The translations under genes were made by a program, and so were the position numbers. From assembly GCA_945876755.1 (NCBI GenBank), contig CAMCPM010000001.1:62001-126000 (forward strand): a stretch of DNA of 64,000 nt. Direction: 5' to 3'. Below the pieces are notes generated by a model. The model saw nothing but the letters and a program-made list of their open reading frames with translations. It was not told the origin of the DNA and ran no database searches. This DNA comes from an uncultured Clostridia bacterium. Lineage in GTDB: Bacteria; Bacillota; Clostridia; Oscillospirales; Ruminococcaceae. This document shows positions 17,463 to 26,465 of this stretch, piece by piece; position 1 is the stretch's first letter, and each line of letters opens with the position of its first letter.

Positions 17463-18060
17463 TTTCTAACACCTCATCAATAGTATTTTTTGAATTTTTC
17501 GTATTAAGCTCTTCGGCTCTGATAATTGCAAACAAATCGTTTACTGCGTCTGACAGTTCTCCGTTTACCAAAGCATAATCGTATTTATACGCCTGCTTTA
17601 TTTCTCCGGCAGCCTCGCTCAAACGCTTTTCAATGACCTCTTCAGTTTCTGTTCCGCGCTTGTTAAGACGTCTGCGCAGTTCCTTTAACGATGGAGGAAG
17701 GATAAAAACAAAAACTGCATCGGGACATTTTTCTTTAATTTTCATAGCGCCTTGAACTTCAATCTCAAGAATAACATGTTTACCCTGATTGAGCATATCT
17801 TCAACAGGTTTCTTTGGCGTACCGTAATAATTATCACAGTAAGAAGCATATTCAAGCATACCGTCATTCTGAATCAATTCCTCGAATTTCTGCTTGGTAA
17901 GGAAATAATAGTTTACCCCATCAACTTCACCAGGTCTTGGATTTCTGGTCGTAGCGGATATCGAATAAAAGAATTTATCATTTTTCAGTATTTCAGCAAG
18001 TATTGTGCCTTTTCCGCAGCCTGACGGTCCAGATACGACAATAAGCATACCCTTATTCAT
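17455..18060 (-). CDS. gmk: Guanylate kinase
   Basis: 201 residues from the ATG at 18060, with GAGGAGG about ten bases upstream; a longer in-frame reading would run through remA and is rejected. The P-loop GPSGCGKGT is at the N-terminus, and [19 protein letters not shown] is the GMP-binding segment. It phosphorylates GMP to GDP. It overlaps remA upstream by eight bases and rpoZ downstream by eight. Confidence 0.95.
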   Translation of the reverse strand: MNKGMLIVVSGPSGCGKGTILAEILKNDKFFYSISATTRNPRPGEVDGVNYYFLTKQKFEELIQNDGMLEYASYCDNYYGTPKKPVEDMLNQGKHVILEIEVQGAMKIKEKCPDAVFVFILPPSLKELRRRLNKRGTETEEVIEKRLSEAAGEIKQAYKYDYALVNGELSDAVNDLFAIIRAEELNTKNSKNTIDEVLENA

Positions 18061-18310
18061 CTTCAGCTTCCTCCTCATCGTCAGAAAGTCTTCCGGCAAC
18101 TGTTTCCGGCTGAACAGCGGACAAAATAACATGGTCGCTGTCCATAATAATAACCGCACGGGTACGTCTGCCGTAGGTAGCGTCAATCAGCAATCCTTTT
18201 TCCTTTGCTTCCTGAACGATACGCTTGATAGGCGCAGATTCTGGACTTACTATAGTTATAAGTCTGCCGGCATTTATCATATTGCCGAAACCAATATTAA
18301 TAAGCTTCAT
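18053..18310 (-). CDS. remA: RemA-family DNA-binding regulator (DUF370)
   Basis: 85 residues, the family's usual size, starting [18 protein letters not shown]. RemA in B. subtilis is a ring-forming DNA-binding protein that activates matrix and osmoprotection genes. The order yicC-remA-gmk-rpoZ is conserved in Bacilli and Clostridia. The acidic tail (EEEAEDE) overlaps the gmk start. In Clostridia the regulated genes are not known. Confidence 0.9.
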   Translation of the reverse strand: MKLINIGFGNMINAGRLITIVSPESAPIKRIVQEAKEKGLLIDATYGRRTRAVIIMDSDHVILSAVQPETVAGRLSDDEEEAEDE

Positions 18311-18322
18311 ATATCCTCCGTA

Positions 18323-19201
18323 TCATTCAATATTCTGAATCTGCTCTCTGATTTTTTCAATTTCTGATTTCAGTTCAACAACGATTTTAGTAATTTCAAC
18401 GTCCTGTGCCTTTGAACCAATCGTGTTACTTTCACGATTAAATTCCTGAATAAGAAAATCAAGCTTTCTTCCGACGGGTTCTTTCACCTCAAGCAAGCTG
18501 TTAAACTGGTTTATATGACTTTTTAAACGTACAGTTTCTTCATCAACCGCAGTTTTCTCGGAGAAAATCGCTGCCTCTGTAAGTATACGCTGCTCATCAA
18601 TTTTTTTATCATTAAGTATTTCGCAGAGCTTATTGTACAAGCGCTCGCGATAAGCTTCCGTAACCATCGGGGAACGCTCTTCGACTTTTGAAACAAGTTC
18701 GCCAATATAATCAAGTCTGGACTTAATATCATCCTTCATTTTTTGACCCTCTGCCTCGCGCATTGAAACGAAATTACGGAGAGCCTCTTCGGCAACGATT
18801 TTAACATCGTTCCAGATGACCTCTTCGTCCTCTGTATTTTTTATAACATTGAAGATATCGGGAAGTCTGATAAGCTGAGACAAAGTTAAATCATCGGTAA
18901 GACCTATATCCTGATTTGCTTTTCTGAGTGCATCAACATATCCAACAGCAATTGACTTGTTGACCTCGATCTGAGCGTCCTTTCCCTCAATGTTGAAAAC
19001 AGTCACTCCAACATCAACTTTTCCTCGTGAGACCTTACTCTGAATGAATGATTTAAGCTTCTCTTCAAGGTATCCGTAAGCACGCGGAACTCTTGCCGAA
19101 AATTCAAAATATCTATGATTAACGGATTTGATTTCAACAAGTATCTCTCTTCCATCAAGTGTCTGCTGACCTCTGCCGTAGCCTGTCATACTTCTAATCA
19201 T
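18323..19201 (-). CDS. YicC/YloC-family endoribonuclease
   Basis: 292 residues from the ATG at 19201 (MIRSMTGYGRG), with AAAGGA ten bases upstream; an earlier frame start lacks this. The N-terminal YicC domain and the C-terminal DUF1732 domain (IQEFNRESNTIGSKA, Glu/Asp rich) are both visible. E. coli YicC and B. subtilis YloC have endoribonuclease activity on structured or small RNAs. It heads the remA-gmk-rpoZ-priA operon. Confidence 0.92.
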   Translation of the reverse strand: MIRSMTGYGRGQQTLDGREILVEIKSVNHRYFEFSARVPRAYGYLEEKLKSFIQSKVSRGKVDVGVTVFNIEGKDAQIEVNKSIAVGYVDALRKANQDIGLTDDLTLSQLIRLPDIFNVIKNTEDEEVIWNDVKIVAEEALRNFVSMREAEGQKMKDDIKSRLDYIGELVSKVEERSPMVTEAYRERLYNKLCEILNDKKIDEQRILTEAAIFSEKTAVDEETVRLKSHINQFNSLLEVKEPVGRKLDFLIQEFNRESNTIGSKAQDVEITKIVVELKSEIEKIREQIQNIE

Positions 19202-19302
19202 GCACGGTAGTCCTTTCTGCACATAATGCCTATATTATAGTATTAACACTTACATTTAATTATAGCATTTCCGGCAATAAAAATCAAGTATTTTACAACA
19301 AA

Positions 19303-19326
19303 AAAGAGCCGAATTATCGGCTCTTT
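19303..19326 (-). terminator. Terminator of the carboxyltransferase operon
   Basis: Ten-bp perfect stem AAAGAGCCGA / TCGGCTCTTT with a 4-nt loop; on the minus strand it continues into TTT just after the 5S-like gene. It separates this operon from yicC. Confidence 0.85.
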
Positions 19327-19340
19327 CAAGCATTATTGAA

Positions 19341-20738
19341 TTATACGGGATGAACCTTATTTTCAGAATCTGCATGAGCGCTGTCAACGCCGTATTTTGC
19401 ATCACGTCTCTTTGCGAAAAACTTAGGTGCAACCTGCGGGAACATTGCATAGCTGAGAACGTCCTCTTCCTGCTCTGCCCACTCAGCAGCCTCTTCTTTA
19501 AGCTTTTCAAGCTCAGGCTGGAGAAGATCGGCAGGACGGCAAGTAATAGGCTCCTCACCCTTCAGAATCATCTTTCTAAACTCAGGGTCTATTTCGGAAG
19601 GAGTTTTGCCATATTCACCCTTTACAAGCGCCTTAAACTCCTTGGTAACTGTCTTGTAGCGCTCACCGGTGATTACGTTGAACACAGCCTGAGTACCAAC
19701 GATCTGGGAAGTAGGAGTTACAAGCGGAGGATAACCGGAATCCTTACGAACGTTAGGAACTTCCTTGAGAACCTCTGTAAGCTGATCCTCCTTGCCTGCC
19801 TGCTTGAGCTGCGAAAGGAGATTCGAGAGCATTCCGCCCGGCACCTGATAAATAAGTGCATTTGCGTCAACAGCAAGCATCTTGGGGTCAAGAAGTCCGC
19901 TGTCGATGTACTTCTTGCGGAGTCCCATAAAGTAATCTCTGATCTCGTTAAGAAGAACAAGGTCCAGACCCGTGTCGTACTCTGTACCCTTGAGTGCGGC
20001 AACCATAGACTCAGTAGGAGCATGAGATGTACCAAGGGCAAGAGGAGACATAGCTGTATCGATCATATCTGCGCCGTTTTCGATACCCTTCAGGAGGCAC
20101 ATTGAAGCAAGTCCGGAAGTGTAGTGAGTATGAAGCTGAACGGGAATTTTAACGGCAGCCTTGATTGCCTTTGTAAGTTCTGCCGTTCTGTAAGGAGTAA
20201 GAAGAGCCGCCATATCCTTGATACAGATGGAGTCAGCACCCTCCGCTTCGATCTGCTTACAGTAATTTACATAATAATCTGTTGTAAATACATCACCAAG
20301 GGTATAAGAAATTGCAACCTGAGCGTGTGCGCCCTCTTTCTTTGCAGCTGCAATTGCGGTTTTAAGATTTCTGATATCGTTGAGAGCATCAAAGATACGA
20401 ATAATATCAATACCATTTGCAACAGACTTCTGAACAAAATATTCAAGAACGTCGTCTGCATAGTGACGATAGCCAAGCATATTCTGTCCTCTGAAAAGCA
20501 TCTGGAGCTTTGTGTTGGGCATTTCCTTTCTAATTATGCGGAGTCTCTCCCACGGATCTTCGTTAAGAAAACGAAGGCATGAATCAAAGGTTGCACCGCC
20601 CCAAACTTCAGCAGAATAGAAGCCTACCTTATCCATTGTAGAAAGGATAGGACGCATTTCGTCCATTGTCATTCTCGTAGCGATAAGAGACTGGTGCGCG
20701 TCACGGAGAACTGTTTCGGTAACTTTAATTTTAGACAT
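19341..20738 (-). CDS. Oxaloacetate decarboxylase alpha / pyruvate carboxylase subunit B-like carboxyltransferase (5S-like)
   Basis: 465 residues from the ATG at 20738, nine bases from AAAGG; an in-frame TTG touches that site. The HMGL-like TIM barrel shows the metal-binding LRDAHQS motif, the carboxylated-Lys segment IKDMAALLTP and QLHTHYTSG. A PYC_OADA domain follows. The protein ends without a biotinyl domain, which is instead encoded by the next gene upstream. This matches the 5S subunit of transcarboxylase, which moves CO2 between biotin and pyruvate/oxaloacetate. Last gene of a three-gene operon. Confidence 0.88.
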   Translation of the reverse strand: MSKIKVTETVLRDAHQSLIATRMTMDEMRPILSTMDKVGFYSAEVWGGATFDSCLRFLNEDPWERLRIIRKEMPNTKLQMLFRGQNMLGYRHYADDVLEYFVQKSVANGIDIIRIFDALNDIRNLKTAIAAAKKEGAHAQVAISYTLGDVFTTDYYVNYCKQIEAEGADSICIKDMAALLTPYRTAELTKAIKAAVKIPVQLHTHYTSGLASMCLLKGIENGADMIDTAMSPLALGTSHAPTESMVAALKGTEYDTGLDLVLLNEIRDYFMGLRKKYIDSGLLDPKMLAVDANALIYQVPGGMLSNLLSQLKQAGKEDQLTEVLKEVPNVRKDSGYPPLVTPTSQIVGTQAVFNVITGERYKTVTKEFKALVKGEYGKTPSEIDPEFRKMILKGEEPITCRPADLLQPELEKLKEEAAEWAEQEEDVLSYAMFPQVAPKFFAKRRDAKYGVDSAHADSENKVHPV

Positions 20739-20759
20739 TTTTATCAACCTTTCGTAAGC

Positions 20760-21119
20760 TTACTGAATGGAAGCGAGCATATCGTTGGAATTAACGGTAT
20801 CGCCCTTCTTTACGCTGATTGAAGCGACCTTGCCTGCCTTTGGAGCAACAATATCATTTTCCATTTTCATAGCCTCGAGAACCATAAGTACCTGACCCTC
20901 TGCAACTGTATCGCCTGCGGAAACCTTAACGTCAAGGATAGTCCCGGGCATAGGAGCATTTACGGGAGTACCTCCTGCGGCAGCAGGTGCAGCAGCGGGA
21001 GTCGGAGCAGCAGCCTGAACAGGTGCGGGAGCAGCAGCAACGGGAGCTGCGCCGCCTGAAATTTCTTCAACAGCAACATCGTAAGCCTTGCCGTTTACTG
21101 TAATATTAAATCTTTTCAT
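20760..21119 (-). CDS. Biotin carboxyl carrier protein (1.3S/gamma-like)
   Basis: 119 residues: a short N-terminal strand region, an Ala/Pro-rich flexible linker (about 22-52) and a C-terminal biotinyl domain with the biotinylation motif EAMKMEN (Lys85) and the flanking MPGTI and KKGD turns. Its length and layout match the 1.3S subunit of propionibacterial transcarboxylase and the gamma-type carriers of Na+-pumping decarboxylases. It lies between the two carboxyltransferase genes and should shuttle the carboxyl group between them. Confidence 0.92.
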   Translation of the reverse strand: MKRFNITVNGKAYDVAVEEISGGAAPVAAAPAPVQAAAPTPAAAPAAAGGTPVNAPMPGTILDVKVSAGDTVAEGQVLMVLEAMKMENDIVAPKAGKVASISVKKGDTVNSNDMLASIQ

Positions 21120-21162
21120 AACTATATACCACCATTCAATAAAATTTATTTTTTAAACTAAA

Positions 21163-22524
21163 TCAGAAAGGCATATTGCTGTGCTTCTTGGGCAGACGCT
21201 TGTTCATTCTCTTACCTGCCATTACTTCAAGAGCAGCCTGTACCTTTTCACGGGTTTCCTCAGCTGTAATAATATCATCAACACAGTTTTTGGCAGCAGC
21301 GTCAAATGCTGAAGCGTTTTCGTCCGCATACTGTGCAGCAAGCTTGTTTCTTTCAGCTGCGAGGTCGGAAGCGCCCTTGAGCTTGTCGTGCCACAGGAAC
21401 TCAACTGCTGTAACGGGAGCGATAGGAGAAATTACAGCGTCGGGGTAAGCATATGTTATATCTGCATTTCCTGCACCGAGAGCAGCCATTGCAGCGCCGT
21501 ATGCCTTACCTGTTACCACGGAGATTTTAAGTGTAGTAGCTTCTGCATATGCGCTTGCAAGCTTAGCCATATCGCGAACGCAAGTATCGGAAGCAAAGCC
21601 CTCTGTATCAATAATTGTAAGTACGGGAACTGTAAAAGCGTCGCAAGTCCTTACAAATCTTGCAAGCTTTGCACAGTCATCGGAGGAAAGCTTGTCTGCT
21701 GTTTTGTTTGTAGCGGCAATACCTACCGCCGAACCGCCTATCGTTGCAACAGCTGTATATGCGGAAGTACCGAAAGCATCTGAAAGCTCAACAATGCTGT
21801 CAGCATCAGCAACAGCCTCTGCGATATCGCTTGCAGAACCGTTTGCAGCCTTGCCCGAAGCAGCAAATTCAAACATAGGTGCAGCTGAAATATTATTTGC
21901 AGGGAGCATAGAAATAAGCTTCTTTACAGCCTCCATTGCTTCCTTATCATTCTTTGCGGAAATTGCAGCAGTACCGTTAGCAACTGCATCCTCGCCCCTA
22001 ACTTCCATGCCAACAGCCGTGTAAAGCTCAGCCTCATCTGTAACTACTACAAAATCTGCGGAACACGCAACCATAGCTGCACTGCCTGCGCAGGTTCCAG
22101 CTACAACAGAAATCTGAGGAACAACGCCCGAAAGATTGCTTGTCCACATGAGCATATCACTGTAAGCCTTGATAGCCTCAGCGCCATCGTCAACAAACGC
22201 ACCGTTCGAATCATATATACCTACAACGGGTACACCTGTTCTTGAAGCAAGGTCAAACACTTTACAAATTTTAGCCGAGTGTTGCTTGCTTACAGCGCCG
22301 CCCTTAACAGTTTTATCCTGAGAAAACGCATAAACAGGACTTCCGTCAACATAACCATATGCGGCAATAACCCCTGCCGGAGCGTCACCGTTCATAACAC
22401 CGGCATCAATCTCCGTATACATTCCGTCATCAAACAAGGCTGCAAGTCTTTCTTTAGCCTTGCTCAAATTTGCTGAAGCAGACCTATAAGCTTCAAATTT
22501 AGCCTTCTGGCTTTCAGTTAACAT
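21163..22524 (-). CDS. Acyl-CoA carboxyltransferase subunit (12S/MmdA/PccB-like)
   Basis: 453 residues, crotonase-fold carboxyltransferase with N- and C-terminal halves and the family ending KRMNKRLPKKHSNMPF. Oxyanion-hole style Gly-rich turns (GTCAGSAAM, GKAYGAAMAALG) are present. It is about 50-70 residues shorter than typical MmdA/12S subunits (about 510-520) and Ala-rich, so the acyl-CoA preference (methylmalonyl-CoA by analogy) is uncertain. A sigma-A promoter lies just upstream and the ATG is preceded by CGGAGG. Confidence 0.85.
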   Translation of the reverse strand: MLTESQKAKFEAYRSASANLSKAKERLAALFDDGMYTEIDAGVMNGDAPAGVIAAYGYVDGSPVYAFSQDKTVKGGAVSKQHSAKICKVFDLASRTGVPVVGIYDSNGAFVDDGAEAIKAYSDMLMWTSNLSGVVPQISVVAGTCAGSAAMVACSADFVVVTDEAELYTAVGMEVRGEDAVANGTAAISAKNDKEAMEAVKKLISMLPANNISAAPMFEFAASGKAANGSASDIAEAVADADSIVELSDAFGTSAYTAVATIGGSAVGIAATNKTADKLSSDDCAKLARFVRTCDAFTVPVLTIIDTEGFASDTCVRDMAKLASAYAEATTLKISVVTGKAYGAAMAALGAGNADITYAYPDAVISPIAPVTAVEFLWHDKLKGASDLAAERNKLAAQYADENASAFDAAAKNCVDDIITAEETREKVQAALEVMAGKRMNKRLPKKHSNMPF

Positions 22525-22564
22525 AAAGGTTCCTCCGTTCGATATTTAAAAATAAACCAGAATA

Positions 22565-22593
22565 ATTATACTACATTTTTTTCAGATTGACAA
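22565..22593 (-). promoter_or_regulatory. Sigma-A promoter of the carboxyltransferase operon
   Basis: On the minus strand TTGTCA (22588-22593), 17-bp spacer and TATAAT (22565-22570). It sits 41 bp before the first gene. Confidence 0.75.
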
Positions 22594-22656
22594 GATAATA
22601 ACAATATTTTTTTGTATTTTTTCAAAAAGTTCATATTTAGGCATATTTTTATGCCA

Positions 22657-23385
22657 TTATTTATCGCCTACTGCACTTCTGAGCGCCCTCAGCTCCTCCG
22701 AGGTAAGTTCCCTATAAGTACCTGGTTTAAGCATACCAAGCTTCACAGGACCTATTGCGGTTCTTTTCAGTCTTGCAACTTCAAGTCCTACCGCCTCGCA
22801 CATTTTTCTTACCTGACGGTTTCTGCCCTCGCGGATAACGATTTGCAGAACTACCCTTTCAGGCTCCTGAGAAAGAACATTTACCGTTGCGGGAAGAGTT
22901 TTTCTTCCGTCAATAACAACGCCGTCGGAAAGCTGTACAAGCTGTTCGTCCGTAATTTTCGGACGAACCGTTACGCGGTAAGTCTTTGAAACATGGCGGC
23001 TTGGATGCATAATATCGTTTGCAAATTTTCCGTCATTGGTAAAAAGAAGCAATCCCTCGGAATTTCTGTCAAGTCTGCCAACAGGATAAACTCTTTCCGG
23101 AAAATCCTCAAGCAGTTCTGTAACACATCTTCTGTCAAGCTCGTCGGACATAGTTGTAACATATCCGCGCGGCTTATTCAACATAATATAGTATTTCTCA
23201 CGTTTTTTTGCAATATGAATACGCTCTCCGTCAACGATAATAACATCCTTTGCGGACGCCCCGTCGCCGATATGCGCAGTATGTCCGTTGACCTTTACTC
23301 TTCCCTGCTGTATAAGCTCCTCAGCTTTTCTGCGAGAGCATAAGCCGCTTTCGGCTATCAGCTTTTGAAGTCTGACTTTTTCCAC
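22657..23385 (-). CDS. rluB: 23S rRNA pseudouridine synthase RluB-type
   Basis: 242 residues from a GTG at 23385, seven bases from GAGGAG, giving MEKVRLQKLIAESGLCSRRKAEELI. An N-terminal S4 RNA-binding domain is followed by a RsuA/RluB/E/F catalytic domain with the Asp motif GRLDRNSEGLLLFTNDG. It probably makes pseudouridine in 23S rRNA; the site (2605 in E. coli RluB) is inferred. It is usually grouped with scpA-scpB in Firmicutes, as here. Confidence 0.9.
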   Translation of the reverse strand: MEKVRLQKLIAESGLCSRRKAEELIQQGRVKVNGHTAHIGDGASAKDVIIVDGERIHIAKKREKYYIMLNKPRGYVTTMSDELDRRCVTELLEDFPERVYPVGRLDRNSEGLLLFTNDGKFANDIMHPSRHVSKTYRVTVRPKITDEQLVQLSDGVVIDGRKTLPATVNVLSQEPERVVLQIVIREGRNRQVRKMCEAVGLEVARLKRTAIGPVKLGMLKPGTYRELTSEELRALRSAVGDK

Positions 23386-23402
23386 ATCTGTTCTCCTCTG
23401 TT

Positions 23403-24536
23403 TCAAAATAAATTCTTTAACCATTCGGTTATTTTTTCGATTAAAGTAGGTCTATGCTCAATTATAACAGCTTCACAGTCGCTTTGTGCAACAAGATTTA
23501 CCGTACAAAAAAGCTCTCTGCCGCAGTAAAAATTGACTTTGCCCACCTGCTCATTTACAGCAACAGGAGCATAGACAAAATTATCCGTAATTATCTCATA
23601 GGTTATTTTCGGCTTTTTGCCTTTTATAACCGTATATTCGGGAATATTTTCAACAACAGCAGGTATTTTGTCCGTGTCGCCGCCTGCAACATTTACGAAT
23701 ATGCCATCCACGTTAAAATCAACAGGAACGCTTTCTGTTACCGAAAAGCCGTAGTCATACATTTTTTTATGGTCGTTCCAGTCGTCGGGAGCATTAAGCG
23801 TTACGCATATTAATGTGACACCGTTTTTTTCGGCAGCAGAAACAAGACATCTGCCTGCTTCATCGGTAAATCCCGTTTTTACGCCTATACACCCATCGTA
23901 CATATAAAGAAGCTTGTTTGTATTCACAAGCCATCTTTCATACGGAGGATTGCCGTATTCAAGCTTGGCTTTCTGAGTACCGCATATTTCACGGAAAATT
24001 TCATTTTGTAATGCTTCACGGGTAAGCAGAGCCATATCATACGCCGTAGAATAGTGATTGGGGTCATGCAGTCCAGACGGTGTAACGAAACTAGTATTTT
24101 TCATACCGATGCGTTCTGCACGTTTATTCATCATTTCGGCAAATTTTTCGGCGCTGCCTGCCAGAAGAACCGCCGTTTCATTTGCTGCGTCGTTTCCGGA
24201 CGGAAGAAGCATTCCATAGCAAAGTGCTCTTTTGGTAACGATATCGTCCTCGCATAGTCCCATGGAAGAGCCTTCAACCTTTATAGCATTATTATCCACC
24301 TTAAATTCGCTGTCAAGGTCTCCGCTTTCAATAAGAAGCAGCGCCGACATTATTTTAGTCGTACTTGCCATAGGGAGAGTCTGATATCCGTTTTTTTCTG
24401 CAATAACAGTTCCCGTCTGAGCGTCAATGAGTATCGCCGCTTTGGCTGAAAGTCCGTCAATAACGGCATTACATTTCGGTGCGGAAAGAATAATTACCGC
24501 CACCGAAAGTACAGAGCATAAAAATTTTTTTATCAT
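23403..24536 (-). CDS. D-alanyl-D-alanine carboxypeptidase, DacF/PBP5 type
   Basis: 377 residues. A signal peptide (about 1-24, hydrophobic with charged start) leads into a serine peptidase S11 domain with STTKIM (SxxK), SGNDA (SxN) and KTGFT (KTG). A C-terminal PBP5-associated beta domain and an amphipathic anchor (LIEKITEWLKNLF) follow. It trims the terminal D-Ala of peptidoglycan stem peptides. Position next to ytfJ and scpB and a sigma-E-like promoter suggest a sporulation-linked role similar to DacF, as in B. subtilis where dacF adjoins the spore region. Confidence 0.88.
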   Translation of the reverse strand: MIKKFLCSVLSVAVIILSAPKCNAVIDGLSAKAAILIDAQTGTVIAEKNGYQTLPMASTTKIMSALLLIESGDLDSEFKVDNNAIKVEGSSMGLCEDDIVTKRALCYGMLLPSGNDAANETAVLLAGSAEKFAEMMNKRAERIGMKNTSFVTPSGLHDPNHYSTAYDMALLTREALQNEIFREICGTQKAKLEYGNPPYERWLVNTNKLLYMYDGCIGVKTGFTDEAGRCLVSAAEKNGVTLICVTLNAPDDWNDHKKMYDYGFSVTESVPVDFNVDGIFVNVAGGDTDKIPAVVENIPEYTVIKGKKPKITYEIITDNFVYAPVAVNEQVGKVNFYCGRELFCTVNLVAQSDCEAVIIEHRPTLIEKITEWLKNLF

Positions 24537-24565
24537 ACAAGCCTCCGCAATATATTTCTATACTT

Positions 24566-24594
24566 ATATTATGGCGCTTGCAGCAAAAATATTT
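24566..24594 (-). promoter_or_regulatory. Possible sigma-E-type sporulation promoter of the dacF-like gene
   Basis: On the minus strand AAATATT, 14-bp spacer, CATAATAT, against the B. subtilis sigma-E consensus KMATATT-N14/15-CATACANT. A sigma-A reading (TTGAAA-18-CATAAT) is also possible on the same bases, so the assignment is tentative. Confidence 0.3.
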
Positions 24595-24597
24595 CAA

Positions 24598-25062
24598 TCA
24601 GAAATCAAAACCCTCGGTATTGATCTCAACCTTTTCGATTTCAGGTTCAACAGGATTTGCAGTTTCGGAATCATCAGCTGTATCTGTTCCATCCGATTCT
24701 TTCTTCTTTGAGAACATAGCCTGAATTTTTGTGATAAGTTCGGGAACTGCGCTTACTATCGCATTTGCCGGAGAGCTTCCGGAACCAAGCTCAAGCAGTT
24801 TAACGTCTCCGCCGGAAACAACAATAAATGCAAGCGGCTGGATTGAAACTCCTGCACCGCTTCCGCCGCCGAAAAGCTCCTTGTCGTTCTTTGAGGGCAA
24901 ATCTGAGCCGCCAGCCGCAAAGCCGTAGGAAACCTTTGACACAGGTATGATCGTAATACCGCCGTCAACTTTTATAGGGTCGCCAATAATTGTGTCGGCG
25001 TCCGACATCTCATGAATTTTTCCTATTGCAGATGAAACCAGATCTTTTACTTTAGTATCCAT
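24598..25062 (-). CDS. ytfJ: GerW/YtfJ-family sporulation protein
   Basis: 154 residues: the YtfJ domain with the Gly-rich core GFAAGGSDL...GGGSGAGVSIQPLAFIVV, then an acidic linker and tail (Glu/Asp rich). In B. subtilis YtfJ (GerW) is a forespore protein needed for normal L-alanine germination. The neighbour upstream is a DUF2953 protein, the same pair (ytfI-ytfJ) as in Bacillus. ATG at 25062 preceded by AAAGGAG. Confidence 0.9.
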   Translation of the reverse strand: MDTKVKDLVSSAIGKIHEMSDADTIIGDPIKVDGGITIIPVSKVSYGFAAGGSDLPSKNDKELFGGGSGAGVSIQPLAFIVVSGGDVKLLELGSGSSPANAIVSAVPELITKIQAMFSKKKESDGTDTADDSETANPVEPEIEKVEINTEGFDF

Positions 25063-25085
25063 TTTTATTCTCCTTTATAAATTTA

Positions 25086-25850
25086 TTATGCTGTTACAGC
25101 CGCTTTTTCATCAGGCTGTTCGTTTGACTTACCCAAAAGCTTTTTGATATTGAAAAGCAGTCCGAATAAAATTCCGAATCCTGCAGAAAGGATCGTTGCA
25201 GGTCTTGCCGTAATTTTGACTTCACAGTCATAAACAGATTTTTTGCCGTCAAAGTCGCATACAATATCGACCGTTTTGACTGTTATGGGGAACAAAAGTC
25301 TTACCGCAGTTATTGCATTGTATGTAACTGCGCTTATTCTTCCGTAATTCATTGCCGTTTCATATGCGTCGCCGCCTGCAATGACGAAATCTATCATCAA
25401 ATCGTCTATATAAATATGTGTAAATATTCTTTTTAAACGCTTTTTAGATACCGACCATATTATTTTTACCTTTTCAATTATATCCTTCAGCTTGTCAAGC
25501 TTTTCGGAAAGCTTCTCTTTTTTAGCTTTTTCCCCTGACATTTCCTGATTTCCCATAGCGGAACTTTCCGAATCCGCTTCACCTGACGTATCCGCAGCAG
25601 ATTCTCCGCTTTCATCGTTAACATTCTGCACGGAGGACTCCTGTTCGGAAGAAGCTTTTGTTTTCCTTACGGATTTTTTCTTCTTTGGCTTTTTCGGTTT
25701 CTTTTCTTTTAGCGGATATATTGTAAACCAAAGATACTTTACCTTAAAATCAAGCTCACCGCCAATATATTTTACTTCCGCGCGGATTTTCATATTAAGA
25801 AAGAACGCAAACACAAGAATAATTGCAGCAATTACAATAAGCGCTGTCAA
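25086..25850 (-). CDS. DUF2953 membrane protein (YtfI-like)
   Basis: 254 residues from a TTG at 25850. One N-terminal transmembrane helix (ALIVIAAIILVFAFFL), a short beta region, a lysine-rich then acidic low-complexity linker (KKPKKPKKKKSVRK followed by Glu/Ser/Asp), and a conserved C-terminal part with FVIAGGDAYETAMNYGRI typical of DUF2953. Function is not known; constant linkage with ytfJ points to a sporulation role. Confidence 0.8.
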   Translation of the reverse strand: MTALIVIAAIILVFAFFLNMKIRAEVKYIGGELDFKVKYLWFTIYPLKEKKPKKPKKKKSVRKTKASSEQESSVQNVNDESGESAADTSGEADSESSAMGNQEMSGEKAKKEKLSEKLDKLKDIIEKVKIIWSVSKKRLKRIFTHIYIDDLMIDFVIAGGDAYETAMNYGRISAVTYNAITAVRLLFPITVKTVDIVCDFDGKKSVYDCEVKITARPATILSAGFGILFGLLFNIKKLLGKSNEQPDEKAAVTA

Positions 25851-25874
25851 TATTTTATCATCCTTTCATAAAAG

Positions 25875-26465
25875 TCATTCAACGCTGCTTTCATCAGAAG
25901 ATTTTTCCGCTTCATCCTTGTTAATAAGTATCTCGTCAAAGCTCACCTGACCCTCGGCATTAGGCAGTGCAGGCAGGTCGTCAAGGGACGAAAGTTGAAA
26001 GCATCTCAGAAAAGCGGCGGTAGTTTTATATGCAATAGGCTTACCCGGAACATCAAGCCTTCCCGCCTCTTCAAGCAGATTTTTCTCAACAAGAGAATTG
26101 ACAACACTTGAGCTGTCTATACCTCTTATATGCTCAACAAATCCCTTTGTTACGGGCTGATTATAGGCTATAATTGTCAATACCTCCATTGCCGCAGGAG
26201 AAAGAGGTGTATTCTTTTTTGTTTCAAGCGCAGCTCTTACATACTCGATATAATCAGCCTTAACTGCAAGCTGATAGCAGCTTCCCAACTTTAAAACGGT
26301 AAGCGCACTTGCAGTTGACTCATACCTGTCCATAAGAAGCTGAATAAGCTTGACAAGAGTTTCCTGCTCAATTCCGGCAGCGGCTGAAAGCTTGTCCGCT
26401 TCAATAGGCTCTCCGTGAGCAAACAAAATTGCCTCTATAACGGAAATCCCCTCATTTATTTTCAT
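25875..26465 (-). CDS. scpB: Segregation and condensation protein B
   Basis: 196 residues with two winged-helix domains typical of ScpB (EAILFAHGEPIEADKLS; PLSPAAMEVLTIIAYNQPVTKGFVEHIRG). ScpB dimers bind the ScpA kleisin of the SMC condensin complex. The ATG overlaps the scpA stop by four bases. An acidic Ser-rich tail ends the protein. Confidence 0.94.
   Translation of the reverse strand: MKINEGISVIEAILFAHGEPIEADKLSAAAGIEQETLVKLIQLLMDRYESTASALTVLKLGSCYQLAVKADYIEYVRAALETKKNTPLSPAAMEVLTIIAYNQPVTKGFVEHIRGIDSSSVVNSLVEKNLLEEAGRLDVPGKPIAYKTTAAFLRCFQLSSLDDLPALPNAEGQVSFDEILINKDEAEKSSDESSVE

Noticed and set aside
18060-18186. A longer N-terminus for guanylate kinase
   Set aside because: It would run through the remA coding sequence in another frame, and the ATG at 18060 has a strong ribosome site directly before the P-loop.
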